Below, one piece after another: positions 30,501 through 41,600 of a stretch of 62,000 nucleotides of DNA. Position 1 is the first letter of the stretch. The number at the start of each line of letters is the position of its first letter. This DNA comes from Symsagittifera roscoffensis. Lineage: Eukaryota > Xenacoelomorpha > Acoela > Convolutidae. The DNA is taken from contig NW_026971708.1 of assembly GCF_963678635.1 (NCBI RefSeq), positions 1 through 62,000 of the forward strand, read 5' to 3'. Made by a program: the position numbers and the translations under genes. The notes beneath the pieces are model-generated. The model was not told the DNA's origin. It saw only the letters and a program-made list of their open reading frames with translations, and did no database searches.

Positions 30501-33409
30501 GAATAAAAATGAAGCGAGGTTCGACGAGCGGGCAGACCTGGGAAGTAGATGTTGGCAAAGAATGGGTCTCAAGTGAACATCAGGCTGTTGGGAAACAAGT
30601 GACCAGTGATCCTCTTGAGAAAAGTAAAACCAGAAATACCTCCCGACCGTGGTGGATAGCCCTCGAGACATTGAAGGAAATGGAAGACTGTTTGAAGAAA
30701 TTGAACAGTGGAGTGGCTTGCAAACGACACAGTTGGGCCACCCAGCAGAAGGCTGAGGTTAACAAGATAGAGTTGGCAAACCAGCTGAAGAGATCCTGGC
30801 AGAACTTATTGAAGGATCATTTTGAAGAGGCGATGAGGACACCCTCATCGGCACCGCCGCTGATGGCGAATCCCTTTATCAGGACTGCAGGACAACTGAT
30901 GTTCGCGTGGAGCCTGTTGGGGATAGAGCTGGAAACGCTGACTTCGTACGATAAGTTGAAGTTGGGAGGCAAAAATCTAGAGATATACCGAATGCTGATG
31001 CAGCACGTTTCCAGGGACAACTCAGGCTTGAGTCTGGCAAGAAGGAAAGACGCAACCTATTTCTTGAGGTGGACGATGTCGATGATGACTGACAGTACCA
31101 TCCTAGCATGTCATCAGAGGGCAGTCGGAAGCAAGACGCTGGAAAGGAGAGTCTCCACAGTCATCTTGAATGTGTATCAGAGCACTGGGATAGAGAAGGA
31201 GGATGGTTCTAGGCAATCTCTGGAGAACCATAGGAAGTTGGATGAGATACGGAGGTTCTACAACAAGAAATTCGAAGAGGAACACGACGTTCACCGCAAC
31301 CTGGCTTTGTCAGGGGAGTACTTGAAACTCAACAAAAAGGGAGAGTACCAATATGTTTCTGGAGTAATGGGAATGGCGTACAACCCCTTCTTGGACCTGG
31401 AAGCTGGAGGCGCCCACAGAAACTATGAAGTGGCGGAGCTGCTGAAGTTCTGGACAGAGAAGATATTGGAGATAGACACTGTGGAGAGAGAGAGACCTAG
31501 CCTGGGTCTGGTTCTTGAGGGGACGCCGGAAGTGATAAGTGTGCCACGCTCAAGTAAAAGAGTGGAGCTAAAAATGGGTGACGGGAGTGGCGTGTTGACC
31601 ACGAATCTGGGAGTGGTATGGAAATTACTCAGACCCTCCTGGTGTCCACATCCCCATGCGAGTCTGATTGAGGAGGTCACTGAGCGAGTGAGATTGGCAC
31701 CGACAGAGGATGAGGACTTGGCGTCCTTGAGTATAGTACACAAACTGATCCTGCCTCAGATGAAAGAATCAAGTGAGGTGACGAGTGGAACAGGGTCGGT
31801 GAAGAGGATGGAGCCGGGCAGTTGTCTTGATTCGACATGTGGCAACGGCGAGCATACTTGTGATGGACGATCATGCGTCAGGATACAGTCTTTCCAGAAG
31901 GAGGACCTCATCACCTGGTTTGAGGATATCACCGAAAGGGAGAAGAGCGAGATACAGATAGTGGCTGAATGTTACGCGAGTACCACCGTGAACCTAGCGA
32001 CAGCCTTGGGATTTTTCTCAAGAATGTGTAGTCTCCAGTCACTGGAGAGGCTAGAGTCAGAACACCACCTGGTGACCGCGTTAAGCGTGGAATCATGGCC
32101 CGGAGTGCTACAAGTGAACCAGAAGCACATCAAGAGTTGGAAGATCGGACTCGAGGCGGAGATGGGATTTCCCATGAGCGAAGCCTATGGATTGCCTCTA
32201 AATGCAAAATCCTTAGTGGGGTCAGTGCTGGCTAATCTATGTGGGAGCCACTATCCACTACACATGGCGATGGTGGAGGTGTCCATCCAGAGGGTAATGA
32301 TAGACAAAGCCTTCTCAGTGCCCAAGTGCGTGAGATTAGCTCGGATGTCACACCATTCACACAAGCTGTTGAGGAAGATCCGAGGAGCAGTACCAAAGGA
32401 ACAAAGAGATGACTTGAGTGAAATCTGGGGTGAAGAACTCCTAGGCTTGGAGAGCGAAAACACAAGTGATCACGGGAGGCAGAACGTGGTGGGGAAACCC
32501 GCAGTAGGTGCTCCAAGCTCGGAAGAAGTCGACGTGATACACGAGAAAATGATGGAACTTGAGCCTCTCCTAGAAGCTTCGGGAGAACGCAATCTTAGAA
32601 GCATCGACCTCACGCATGGGGATTGTCCATGCCACTGTCTGGCGCAGACAGTGTGGTACCCGGACCGCGCCAATCTCTGTCTGATCTGGGACGTAGAAGA
32701 AATTAAGTCACTGGGACTACCGGAGCATCGACAAAAGGTGACCATTTTGGTGGTGAGCACGATGTTGGCTCTGCGATGGATTGAGGAGAACATAGCGAAG
32801 TATAGAGAATCGAGACCACCAACAGCTGAGTCGATTCATGCGATAGATTACAGCAGGAGACTGGAGTTGTTCGAGACTGCATGCAAGGTATTCGCCATAC
32901 CAGTGGAAGTCAGGCATATATGGAGCCGCCTGAGATTCTTTCCTTGGTTTTGTGCGACGTTATCATCCTGGTTGTATGTAGTGACAAAGGACCACATGAG
33001 GAAACATCAAAAGGAATATCGACAATTCCAAGCTGAAATAGGACCAGATGCCTTTAAGAGACCTCTGCTAACCCATCGAAATGCGATCACGGCGGGGTGG
33101 AAAAGAGTGGGCAGAATATCCAGAGACAATTCTAGAGCGAGGGAAACGATACTGGAGGAGGACCTGGCGAGGAATGTAAGCATGAGTCTTCACAACTCCT
33201 TCTGCTTGAACCGGGAGTCGAAGGTGAAGAGCCTACCAAGTCAATTGAAGAGGTTGCAAGAGCAGAGGGAGTGGATGCGATCCTATGAACAGCTGAAGGC
33301 CTGGGAGGAAATTGTGATCAGCTCCGATGACGAAGAGGCACTATTGGAACAAATTACAGTGCCAAGAACACCGGTATCGGGTACCTCGAAGGCGAAGAAC
33401 ACGAGGTGA
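24589..33409 (+). CDS. E1 ORF3: giant SGNH-hydrolase-bearing protein, 5' end broken
   Basis: The protein should start at ATG 24589 (MADRYW), matching MGDTNE in E2. A TGA at 24820-24822 and a frame change near 25200-25245 interrupt it. From about 25229 one frame of over 2,700 codons runs to 33409. Seen: an N-terminal coiled coil (to about 25240); an SGNH/GDSL esterase-like domain with GDSL (Ser codon 25784), GTND (25925-25936) and DGIHF (His codon 26222), so Ser, Asn, Asp and His are present, although the block II Gly looks replaced (SFARAA); a second SGNH-like segment (AGSDFEG, FAGMNDHLHA, 27050-27230); acidic and basic linkers with RKRKR near 30300; and a Cys/His cluster (C-x9-H-x-C-x4-C, about 31822-31876). 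No signal peptide or membrane helix is seen, so it is not a usual Env. SGNH domains cleave esters or acetyl groups; the substrate here is unknown. Confidence 0.85.
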
Positions 33410-33836
33410 GCCAGTGGCTCGAAAGGAAATTCTAGAGTCTTGAGTCTTGAGAGGGAGGGGGCTTGAGAGTGAACTTGGATGAAATCTGGGTTCACGAAAA
33501 AGAAATTTTAGACGAATAAGATATTGTTATTAATATGATAGATCTAGTATATAAGTCAAATTGATGCATGACAATTTCCTGACTGAAATAGGACAAAAGA
33601 AATTTTAAAATTACCAGCTTAAAAAGCGGGGATTAATGGGTGCAGGTGTGTGCAGATTTTGATTGCTGTTTAGCGATAGTGTGAAAACTTTATATGGTTG
33701 TGAATTTTGGAAGGTAGATAAACTTAAGTCCGATGCAAACTTCTGTAAATGACCACAGGCACTGTATCTTGAGCAACACTCGGTTCTCTGGGACTCACTG
33801 GCAGATGACAACACACGATGAGGACATCGATCTCGA
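33410..33836 (+). other. E1 3' untranslated region
   Basis: Non-coding stretch between the ORF3 stop and the polypurine tract. No gene is seen. Confidence 0.7.
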
Positions 33837-33848
33837 GTCCGGGGAGTA
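33816..33848 (+). promoter_or_regulatory. E1 polypurine tract with upstream hairpin
   Basis: Hairpin CGATG-AGGA-CATCG (33816-33829), then GTCCGGGGAGTA (33837-33848) directly abutting the LTR. In LTR elements the tract at this place primes plus-strand DNA. Confidence 0.8.
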
Positions 33849-34722
33849 TGTGCCAGTCGGTCATGTCTGGAGGTTTGACCTTGAGAAACACGTGATTTTG
33901 GAGTGAAATTTTAATTTTGGAAATTTCGAATGGAGCCTGTCATGCTCAGTTTTCTCGAACCAACTGAAAATGCAAAAGTCAAAAATGAGAACGACCGAAT
34001 TAACAATTGCGGGAAACTACTCAAGAAAAAGGCAGGAAATTGCTATTCGCAATTTCCCGATACGAAATAATAAGAGAGTAGAGCTGTCTTATCCTGAAAA
34101 CAGGAAAATAGAATACAGACTTGAGAAAAAACGACTATTCGAATGGAAAGGAGTGAACATTGAATGGAAGAGTGGACAACTCGAGTGTCCCAAAGGTTCA
34201 TTCAGAGACTTTGATTCTTGAGACAAAACTTATTTCTGTTGTTAAAACTAATTAGCGTTAAAACTTATTTAGTTATATTATTCAATTCTCAAGCTGCTCA
34301 ACTTTTACTTACTCCTCATACTCAAGTGCATCGACATGTGAGTTCTCAATTTAAATTTCTCGAGTGTATTTTATAATAGTCATGTTGAGATAAGGCGAGT
34401 TTTAGGTTGATCCATCTGAAATGGATCAAAGTTCCACTGTCCAATAAAAAGTAACTAAGCGGATTGTTCCGACCCGGTTTTTAACGGCGTTCATGTATTT
34501 TGGGTATTCCGAGACCTAAGTATGGGGACGTTTTTATTTCTAGAGTGGGGGGATATTTTGGTAGTGGCCTTTAAGCTGTAACGGGTTCTAGTCTCATGTC
34601 GCAAGCGAACCGAATTGGCTCCGACCGTTCTTGAGGCGGAAAAACACAAGAGATAGTGTCCCTGACTCTTGAGCCAATGGTTATAGGGCCTATTTTTCTT
34701 AAGCCTCATATGTGACTAAAGT
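33849..34722 (+). repeat. E1 3' LTR, missing its last 13 bp
   Basis: Begins TGTGCCAGTC like 12065 and runs to GACTAAAGT, where the E2 LTR starts at once. The final bases present in the 5' LTR (AGGCGACTGTTACA region) are absent. The dyad before the TATA-like word is longer here (TTGATCCAT/ATGGATCAA) than in the 5' LTR. Confidence 0.95.
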
Positions 34723-35606
34723 TGTGCCATTCTGCCGGATGACACAGCACGACCTCCCGCGACAGAAAAAAGAGTAACTAAAGGCCTTATGAACAAAAAA
34801 GTGTTGCGACGGAGGGTCAGAATGTTCTAGAATTTTTATTTTTAAAATTTCGATCGGAAGAAGAACATTTCTGAGAAATAGAGAAAAGACGGCCATCTTG
34901 AATAAAAAGACGAAAATCAGAACCACGATAGAAATTGTGAAGAACAGTTGTATCAGAGACAGAAAAATTACGGAGCCTCTTATCGTGGCAATAACACACG
35001 ATAAGGACCTTAGTGACAGATATTTGTGGAGACGGAGGCTTCAGTGGGGGGAGGAGAAATACCACGGAACCCTCCCGGGACACGAAATATAGGAGATAAG
35101 AGTGTTATCTCAAGAAAATCACGGGACCGGAGGCTTGGTCCCCCAGAGACTGTTATATGTGAAGGGACTGGGTAAACTAACTATAACAGCTGCTGTAATG
35201 TCCTAGATATTAATTGAACACCGATATTATTTGATATTTCAGAGCATGAGAAGATAGAAAAAGGAAAGGGTCAATCCATCTCCAATGGATTTAATATAGA
35301 ACTGTCACACAAAAACATATAAAAATAGGTTGTTCGAGCCGTGTTTTTAATGACAATCACGTAGTCTGAGGATCCGAGACTCAGCTATGTGGTTGTGTTC
35401 GCATGCAAACGAAAGCTGATCAAAAGTCGTTTGACTGATGGCCTAAAAATGGTAACTTTTTACTTTGCCCTAGACAGACCAGAAAATCAACTGGCAAGGT
35501 CGAGACGGTGAAAAACGAGTAGAATTAAGGTAACTGACGCCTGCCAGTCGTTAATAGGAACTTTTTCTACGCTCCGTCGCTGTGTGATATTTGGGCGAAT
35601 GTTACA
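34723..35606 (+). repeat. E2 5' LTR
   Basis: 884 bp, TGTGCC...TGTTACA. The dyad AATCCAT/ATGGATT (35273-35291) lies 26 nt before TATAAAAA (35318-35325), the likely promoter. Parts of the middle resemble the E1 LTR, such as AAAAAGACGAAAATCAGAAC against AAAAAGTCAAAAATCAGAAC. Confidence 0.95.
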
Positions 35607-35618
35607 TTGACGTTTTTA

Positions 35619-35633
35619 TGGCGCTCCTGGGTG
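35619..35633 (+). other. E2 primer-binding site
   Basis: TGGCGCTCCTGGGTG, 12 nt after the LTR end, identical to E1's at 12963-12977. Confidence 0.75.
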
Positions 35634-35695
35634 GGCCTGTTAAAGGCATGAAACCATCATGATCAGCAAGCGTTTCAGCAACGTACCCTCCGCTC

Positions 35696-35773
35696 CGGGC
35701 GTATGCCCGAGTTAGAGGTCTTATTGACCGTTTTTGTACTAGGGGGAAGGTGCGTACCCTCCGTCTAGTACAA
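35696..35773 (+). other. E2 leader stem-loops after the PBS
   Basis: CGGGC-GTAT-GCCCG (35696-35709) is followed by a perfect 9-bp stem TTGTACTAG/CTAGTACAA (35734-35742 with 35765-35773), then TTTAGCTTTTTAA. It matches E1 in position and shape but not in stem sequence. Confidence 0.65.
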
Positions 35774-36835
35774 TTTAGCTTTTTAACTTAGTTAACACCG
35801 AAAATTCCGGGGGCCGGAGGGTTAGGTGGGAAATCTAGAGCCCACTTGTCCTGAGGCCCCAGGACCAAAAACAATTAAAGAGAAAGCGTAAAACCAAACA
35901 AAAATAGTGTATAACCAAGAAAAAGCCAAAAATAAATTTATTTAAAAACAAAAAAGTACAAAAAACAGTAAAAAATCCAAAAGAGACCAAAAACAGTAAA
36001 AAAAAAACATAAAGTGACAGTTTATATGTTATTTCCGGACGAGATGTGATCTGACCTTCCTATTTGTTGTTGTTTCAGATTGATTTATATCGTTTCTGAT
36101 AGAAAGATTGTGTGTTTTGGTGAAGGGTTGGATACCCTCCCTCGAGTGTAATTTGAGTGTTTAAGCACGTTAATGGTGATTTTGCCGGTGACCGGAGGGT
36201 AGAGTGGCAGGCTGATCAACGTGTTCCACACTCAAGAGGGACATCAAGGACAACATCCGCAACGACTGTTGGGTATCGTTGAAGCAATTTTAGTATCGTT
36301 CGGGTACTATTTCTTTAAAACTTAAGTGGTGGGGGGCACGATTGGCGCGGTCCGATTGTACCCTACATCGATTACAAATTTCCGAGTTAAGGGTCTTAAT
36401 TCGGATATTTTGGTGCAAAGGAGGGTATAGTACTACTTATTAACGACTAGTAATAGATTATTATCCTTACTATATATTACTTATCTCCTATTTAGACCCA
36501 AGAAATACCCATTTTTTGTCGAAAATTACCAATTTTCGACCAAACTGTAGACCCCCAAATTTTCGGATATCCGAGCTTTTCCGATAGGCAAAAGGCTTTT
36601 ATATAGAGAGTAGCTACGTAGTTCAATCCCCTTCACTAAAGAAACCGCGTGAGCAGAGACTCAGTAGAAGTTAGAAAAACAAAAATTTTTTCGATCAAAA
36701 TGTTGATAATTTTCTGTATTTTGTCAATCTGTTTTGGGGATTGAGTTTTTGAGTTTTTAGAGTTAGAGCAATAAAATTTTTTGCGTTAGGAGCGTGCTAG
36801 CATAACGTGCTCGGTTACTAGAGAAATTTTGGGTA

Positions 36836-37700
36836 ACCCTCCGAGTAGCTCCGTGGATAGCGCTAACGACTTAAGGTTTAGAAAAGGAAGGAATCGGAGG
36901 GTCCAAATTTGATAGTTTTTGGCCAAATTTTTGTTTCTAAACCAATTTTGGTCCGGTTTTTTGCATTATTCCAGTGCCATACAGGGCTGCTACGCTCATT
37001 TCAAGTTTTTTTAGGCACTTTTGACCGGAATTGCGGAAAAAGTCTTTCAGAACCTATATAGGTGGTGAAAAAAGGCCATTTTGACGAACGCGTTTTTGGC
37101 GATTTCTCAAAGACTAGTTATCCGATTGGGATAATTTTGGTACCATAAGTCGACGTTTTTGACCACTTTTCCGAATCGCAACCGTTTTTGGCAGAAAATT
37201 TTATCAAAACATCTTTTTATTCAACTGGGAAGGTTGACCGTGTCAGCCAACCTAGTTTTAAGTCAGGTAGACCGCTTTCAGAGGCTTTACTGCGGTGATT
37301 TAACCCTTTTTCTTGATTTTGGGGGAACCCTCCGAAGTGACCCTCCGGAGTCAGCTAAACCCTTTAACAACCCTCCTTAGTGGAAAATTTCCACGAAATC
37401 ACCCTAAGAAGTTGAAACAGCTCCCCCTAGAACCCTTAGCTTATTTTGACACTTTTTGAAGCTAGTACGAGAACCTTCCAAGTGAGATCGGAAAATTTGA
37501 AAATTTTGGAGGTACCCTCCGAAGTGACCCTCCGGAGCGTATTAAGCATCTTATTGACCCTCCTTAGTAAATTAAGGGGGACCCTCCGAAGTAACTTGGG
37601 TGATTAAGATACCCTCCTAAGTAACTTGAGTGATTGAGGTACCCTCCAAGGTAACCCTCCGGAGTGTCTTAAACATTCTAGCGACCCTCCTTGTAAGAGA
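36836..37700 (+). repeat. Dispersed ACCCTCCGAAGTG motifs in E2 leader
   Basis: The tandem pair ACCCTCCGAAGTG plus ACCCTCCGGAG occurs identically at 37327-37350 and 37514-37537. Single or altered forms (CCCTCCTTAGT, CCCTCCTAAGT, CCCTCCAAGGT) recur to about 37690. Complementary CGGAGGGT forms occur earlier in the leader and in the LTR, so long-range pairing is possible. Confidence 0.7.
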
Positions 37701-37898
37701 CTTGAGTAAACCTTCTGTGGCAATTTGGGAAACGGAGAATATCCATTTAATTAGGATCATATTAGGATATTAGGCGTGCTTATCAGGATCATAAGAACCC
37801 ATTCTGACCCGGAAATTTGTGATCAACTTTGGATTCTATATTGGGTGTATTAGAAGTACCCGAACAAATTTTTTTTTGATTGTGATTTTGGTTGAGTG

Positions 37899-38250
37899 GT
37901 TGCCTTGAGCTACTTAATAGGAAGTTCGGGCAATCCGGGAACAAATAGAGGAAGACCTCGGTGGGTGTATTAAGCAAATACACACCCACTTGAGAAGAAA
38001 AATTGTTCCCTACTCTCGTGCACTTGGAGCAGTCCGAGTGTGGGAGAGCTTTTTCATAGACTTGACGAATTTTCGACCAAGAAGTTGCCTTGAGTTACTT
38101 AGTAGGACAGCTCGGGCAATCGCAGGACACCCAAAAGAAGACCTCGGTGGGTGTATTGGGCAAATACACACCCACTTGAGAAGACTGTGTCCTGGGCTTC
38201 CTTCTTTCGGATCGTTCCGATTGGGGGAAGTCTTTTTCTTTAAGACTAAG
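37899..38250 (+). repeat. E2 leader: duplicated double-hairpin unit with covariation
   Basis: Two units starting at 37899 and 38084 (period 185 nt) share GTTGCCTTGAG and GAAGACCTCGGTGGGTGTAT. Unit 1 pairs GGGAACAA (37937-37944) with TTGTTCCC (38003-38010). Unit 2 pairs CAGGACAC (38123-38130) with GTGTCCTG (38187-38194). Both sides changed together, which indicates selection on pairing. An inner stem GTGTATT/AATACAC is shared. A second hairpin follows in each unit (CACTTGG/CCGAGTG; CGGA/TCCG within CTTCC/GGAAG). Confidence 0.8.
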
Positions 38251-38661
38251 TTTTATTTATCTATTTCTGAACCATCACTGCTTTTCATCGAAGATTGTTT
38301 ACTTTTAACAAAGCAGTGACTTGATAAATTGTGTGGCGATAAATTGATACTGACAAAAGGTCGCTGTCACCTGTAGGATATTCTTATCTGATTATCGATT
38401 GTGTTTTGTGTACCGATTATATCTTGTGGAAACTTAGTGTTACTGTTATATTATACAACCGGGTTGAGTTAGCATTATATCAATACTGGGTAGACCCTGT
38501 ATGTAACTTTAGCTGAGTCACTAGTTTAGTCGTGAGAGATCTAAGAGACATTTTGATACTGACGGAATCGAATAGGCAGCGTTAAGTGATTTAACTAAAA
38601 CTTGTTTGTGGTGCGTTTGCGCTGCCATCAAATTACGAATATTTTTATTTTGTAAAAAACT

Positions 38662-41600
38662 ATGCAGCGCAGGGACTCGTTAGGATCGACTACTAAAATT
38701 CCCAGGCTAAGCAAGGGAAGCACGCGGAAAATTAGAACTAGGCGTAGCCAAACCTCGTTTAGCAGCGCTTCCGACGCGTTTGCTGAAGACGAATCGACTA
38801 AAGGACAACCTGATCTTTCAATGATCGAAATGAAACTAAGGAGCGAGAAAAACCTTGATGGCAATCAAGGGCGGAGCGCCGAGGCCGAGCCTGCGAGCGA
38901 AACGCTGGTGGATCCCTTTGACGAAGGGGAGCGAACGCTCATTCGACCCGACTTTGAGCCAGACGAGGTCCTCGAACGAGAGGAAGTCGAGAGGACAGAG
39001 GAGACCTCGGAGCGTTCCGAGGTCGAGCCGCGAGAAGAAGTCTTATTCAAGGGAATGTCCAAATCGGAGACCAAGAGTCACAGGTGGAGGGGAGAATACT
39101 CACATTCGGCTAATACCCACTCATCTCTGGCCAAGCAGAGCAACAACGCGATGATGTCGAGTATAAGCCCGAGTGAAGAACAACCGGGTTCGAAGGCCAA
39201 GAAGAGTTGGAGGTCTTTGTACGACGAGCGCATGGCGTCACTACCAACTGTTGGTTTAACTTCCAGTTATGACTACCCGGAGACATCCCATCCGGATGTG
39301 AACTTCACACCGTGCCCAAGGAACGAGAAGAGCAGGAAGGCGTCATCAGTCTCGCCGACCAGGCCCATGTCAGATGGGATAACGATGGGAGCATCATCAA
39401 CGTTTGACAGACTAATGACGTCAATGCACAAGCAAAAGGACGGTGCGTCATCGAGTACTAGGCTACCGCCGCAGCTGACCTCATCTTCTCTGGGGCTAAC
39501 CCCGCCACTGGGGGCAGCTGGTGACATAAGTGATATGTTCGCTGGTGTGATGAATGGCCTGGATGAATTGAGGCGGGACATGACTAAGAGGATAGATCAA
39601 GTTGACGAGAGAGCTCACCATGGTCGAGAGAGTTTGAAAGATGAACTAACGCACGTGAAGTCGCAGGCGAGGTTTGATCAGGCTCAATTGATTCGTAACA
39701 CCGATCAATGCCTGGCTGAGAGCCTGGCACAGGCAAATAAAGAGTCAGAGGAAAGAAAGGCTAGGATGACAAAAGAGATCGAGCGATTACTGAATGATCA
39801 TGATAACACCTACGCCCAAACGATGACTAGCCTGGAAAAGAGGTTGGACGCCAAATCTGACTTGATGATGCGGAAGCTTGACGCGATTCTGAATGGGAGT
39901 AGTTGGCAGGAGCATTCCAACTCAAGGGAGCGCTCACGCCATGCGAATGTTGCAGATGGTACGGGCAACAGTGCCAGAGCCCAGCAAAGCTCAAGAGCGA
40001 ACTACGAGCATAGAAACAAGGAGTGGCCAAGGGCAGCCCCGCAGAGGCCTGGCTGGACGAATCCAGTACCGCCGGAGGCAGAGGCCACCCCGGAGACAAG
40101 ATTGCCAACCGTGCCACAAGTCAGTTCAGTACCAGATCTGACTACAGTCTCACAAGACACAACGATGTATGCCTCGATGTTTGAGCCCCTGAACAGATCT
40201 CTTGAAACATTCATCACCAAGCTCTCGAAGTCAACCGAGAGAGGAGAGAGGTCAAGAAGAACACTGAAAAAGCCGAAGTCATATAAAGACGAGTCAGACG
40301 GCTGCATTGATACTTGGATAGAGGTGATGAAGTTACACTTTGAGGAAGAGAATCTCTCCAAGAAACAAGAGTGCAGCGCGCTGACAAGCAACCTGGAGGG
40401 TACTGCATTAAATTGTGTAATGGCGAAAAGAGCCAATGAGAGAGACAGCGCTCGCAAGATATTCGACATCCTGCTGAATCGTTTCGGCTCTGGAGTACAA
40501 GGGCACCAGGCCATGGTGAAGTTCGAGAAGAGGCGACAGAGAGATGAAGAATCAATAGATAAATTCTTGGATGACTTTGAACTGCTCAGGAGGAGAAGTA
40601 ACCCGGATGAGAGAATATCCGAGCGAAACTTGGCGATCGCTTCGAAGTTCATGGATGGAGTAAGGAGTGAGGAGTTGAAGACGATGTTGGCCACTCACTT
40701 CACCCTGTCGCTTGACCAGGTACCCACGCCCGACGACTTGCGTATGAAGTCACGCGAGTATTTACTCATAAAACCGAGGGCGCAAAACCGTTACAGCAAT
40801 TATGGCAACTATAGCGGGACAAACACTGGTGCGAATTCCAGTTGGTACAAACCTCGCGATGACATGGACAAGAGGAGGTCGTGTGCGAATTGTGGTTCGA
40901 TGGACCATCACGTTTCTGCGTGTTCTGCATACAAACAGAACATGAAGGCCATAGGCTACTTTCTCGAGGACGCTGACGCGACCGACGAGGATCATGAAGA
41001 GTACGTGAGAGGGCTCATCATGAAAAATGGTCCGAGGTGTTTCTTCTGTAATTTGGAGGGACACTTCAAGTCGGATTGTACTCAATTTTGGGACGCAGTA
41101 GCGGACGCGAAACATCCCCGCCACGAAGAGGCGCTTTCGGGTGTCAAGGCCAGTCGAGCACGTCTGATGAACGAGGCTGAATCTCGGAGAAAGGAGACGA
41201 CACCGAGCACCTTCACGACCAAAAAGGTTAAGACGTGGCCTGACGAGGTGGTAGCCTCGAACCTCGAACCAGAGTCGTCTAGCCCACTCAAGGTGGATTA
41301 CGGCCTGGCGGCAAGGACAGCTCTGCAGAATGTCAAACAGGACCTAGCCACGAAAGAAGTGGAGCAATGGGTAAGGTCGGAGCTGGAGAGCACAGATCTT
41401 CGGGAAAGTCTTAATGTCCTGAGTAAGACGACAAGAGCAGAAGACGAAAAAGAGCCCAAGAAACAGGGACTAAAACTGAACGTTATATCTGGCAAGACTT
41501 TCGGCATGACGAAGGCGGGGACCAAAATAATGTCTATCATCTCAGTCGCAGGGCACCAGGTGGTCAAGAACCTGAGCGAGCCATCCGAGATTACACTGGT

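Larger units (their letters stand above)
12065..34722 (+). mobile_element. E1: giant Ty3/Gypsy-type LTR retrotransposon
   Basis: Complete at its 5' end and short of its last 13 bp at the 3' end, where E2 abuts. Order: LTR (12065-12951), PBS (12963), leader, gag (15349), in-frame amber, pol with macro-like module (to 24150), a giant third ORF (24589-33409), polypurine tract (33837-33848), LTR (33849-34722). RT-RNaseH-integrase order and the D-D35-E integrase place it in Ty3/Gypsy (Metaviridae). At about 22.7 kb it is two to four times the usual size. Other giant Ty3/Gypsy elements are known (plant Ogre, planarian Burro), but I do not recognise this gene set. Defects: the amber codon, protease DTG to DTE, and two breaks in the ORF3 N-terminus. 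The LTRs differ by roughly 4 percent by eye. Confidence 0.95.
35634..38661 (+). other. E2 leader (5' untranslated), about 3 kb
   Basis: No supported gene. It contains hairpins after the PBS, an A-rich stretch (about 35870-36010), many ACCCTCCG/CGGAGGGT words, and a duplicated two-hairpin unit (37899-38250) not far before gag. Confidence 0.7.

Noticed and set aside
24589-33409. ORF3 as an envelope glycoprotein
   Set aside because: It sits where env would, but no signal peptide, transmembrane helix, furin-like site or glycoprotein Cys pattern is seen.
15464-33495. Many minus-strand frames of 60-330 codons inside gag, pol and ORF3
   Set aside because: They are shadows of the long plus-strand frames, with no motif and no match between E1 and E2 at the same places.
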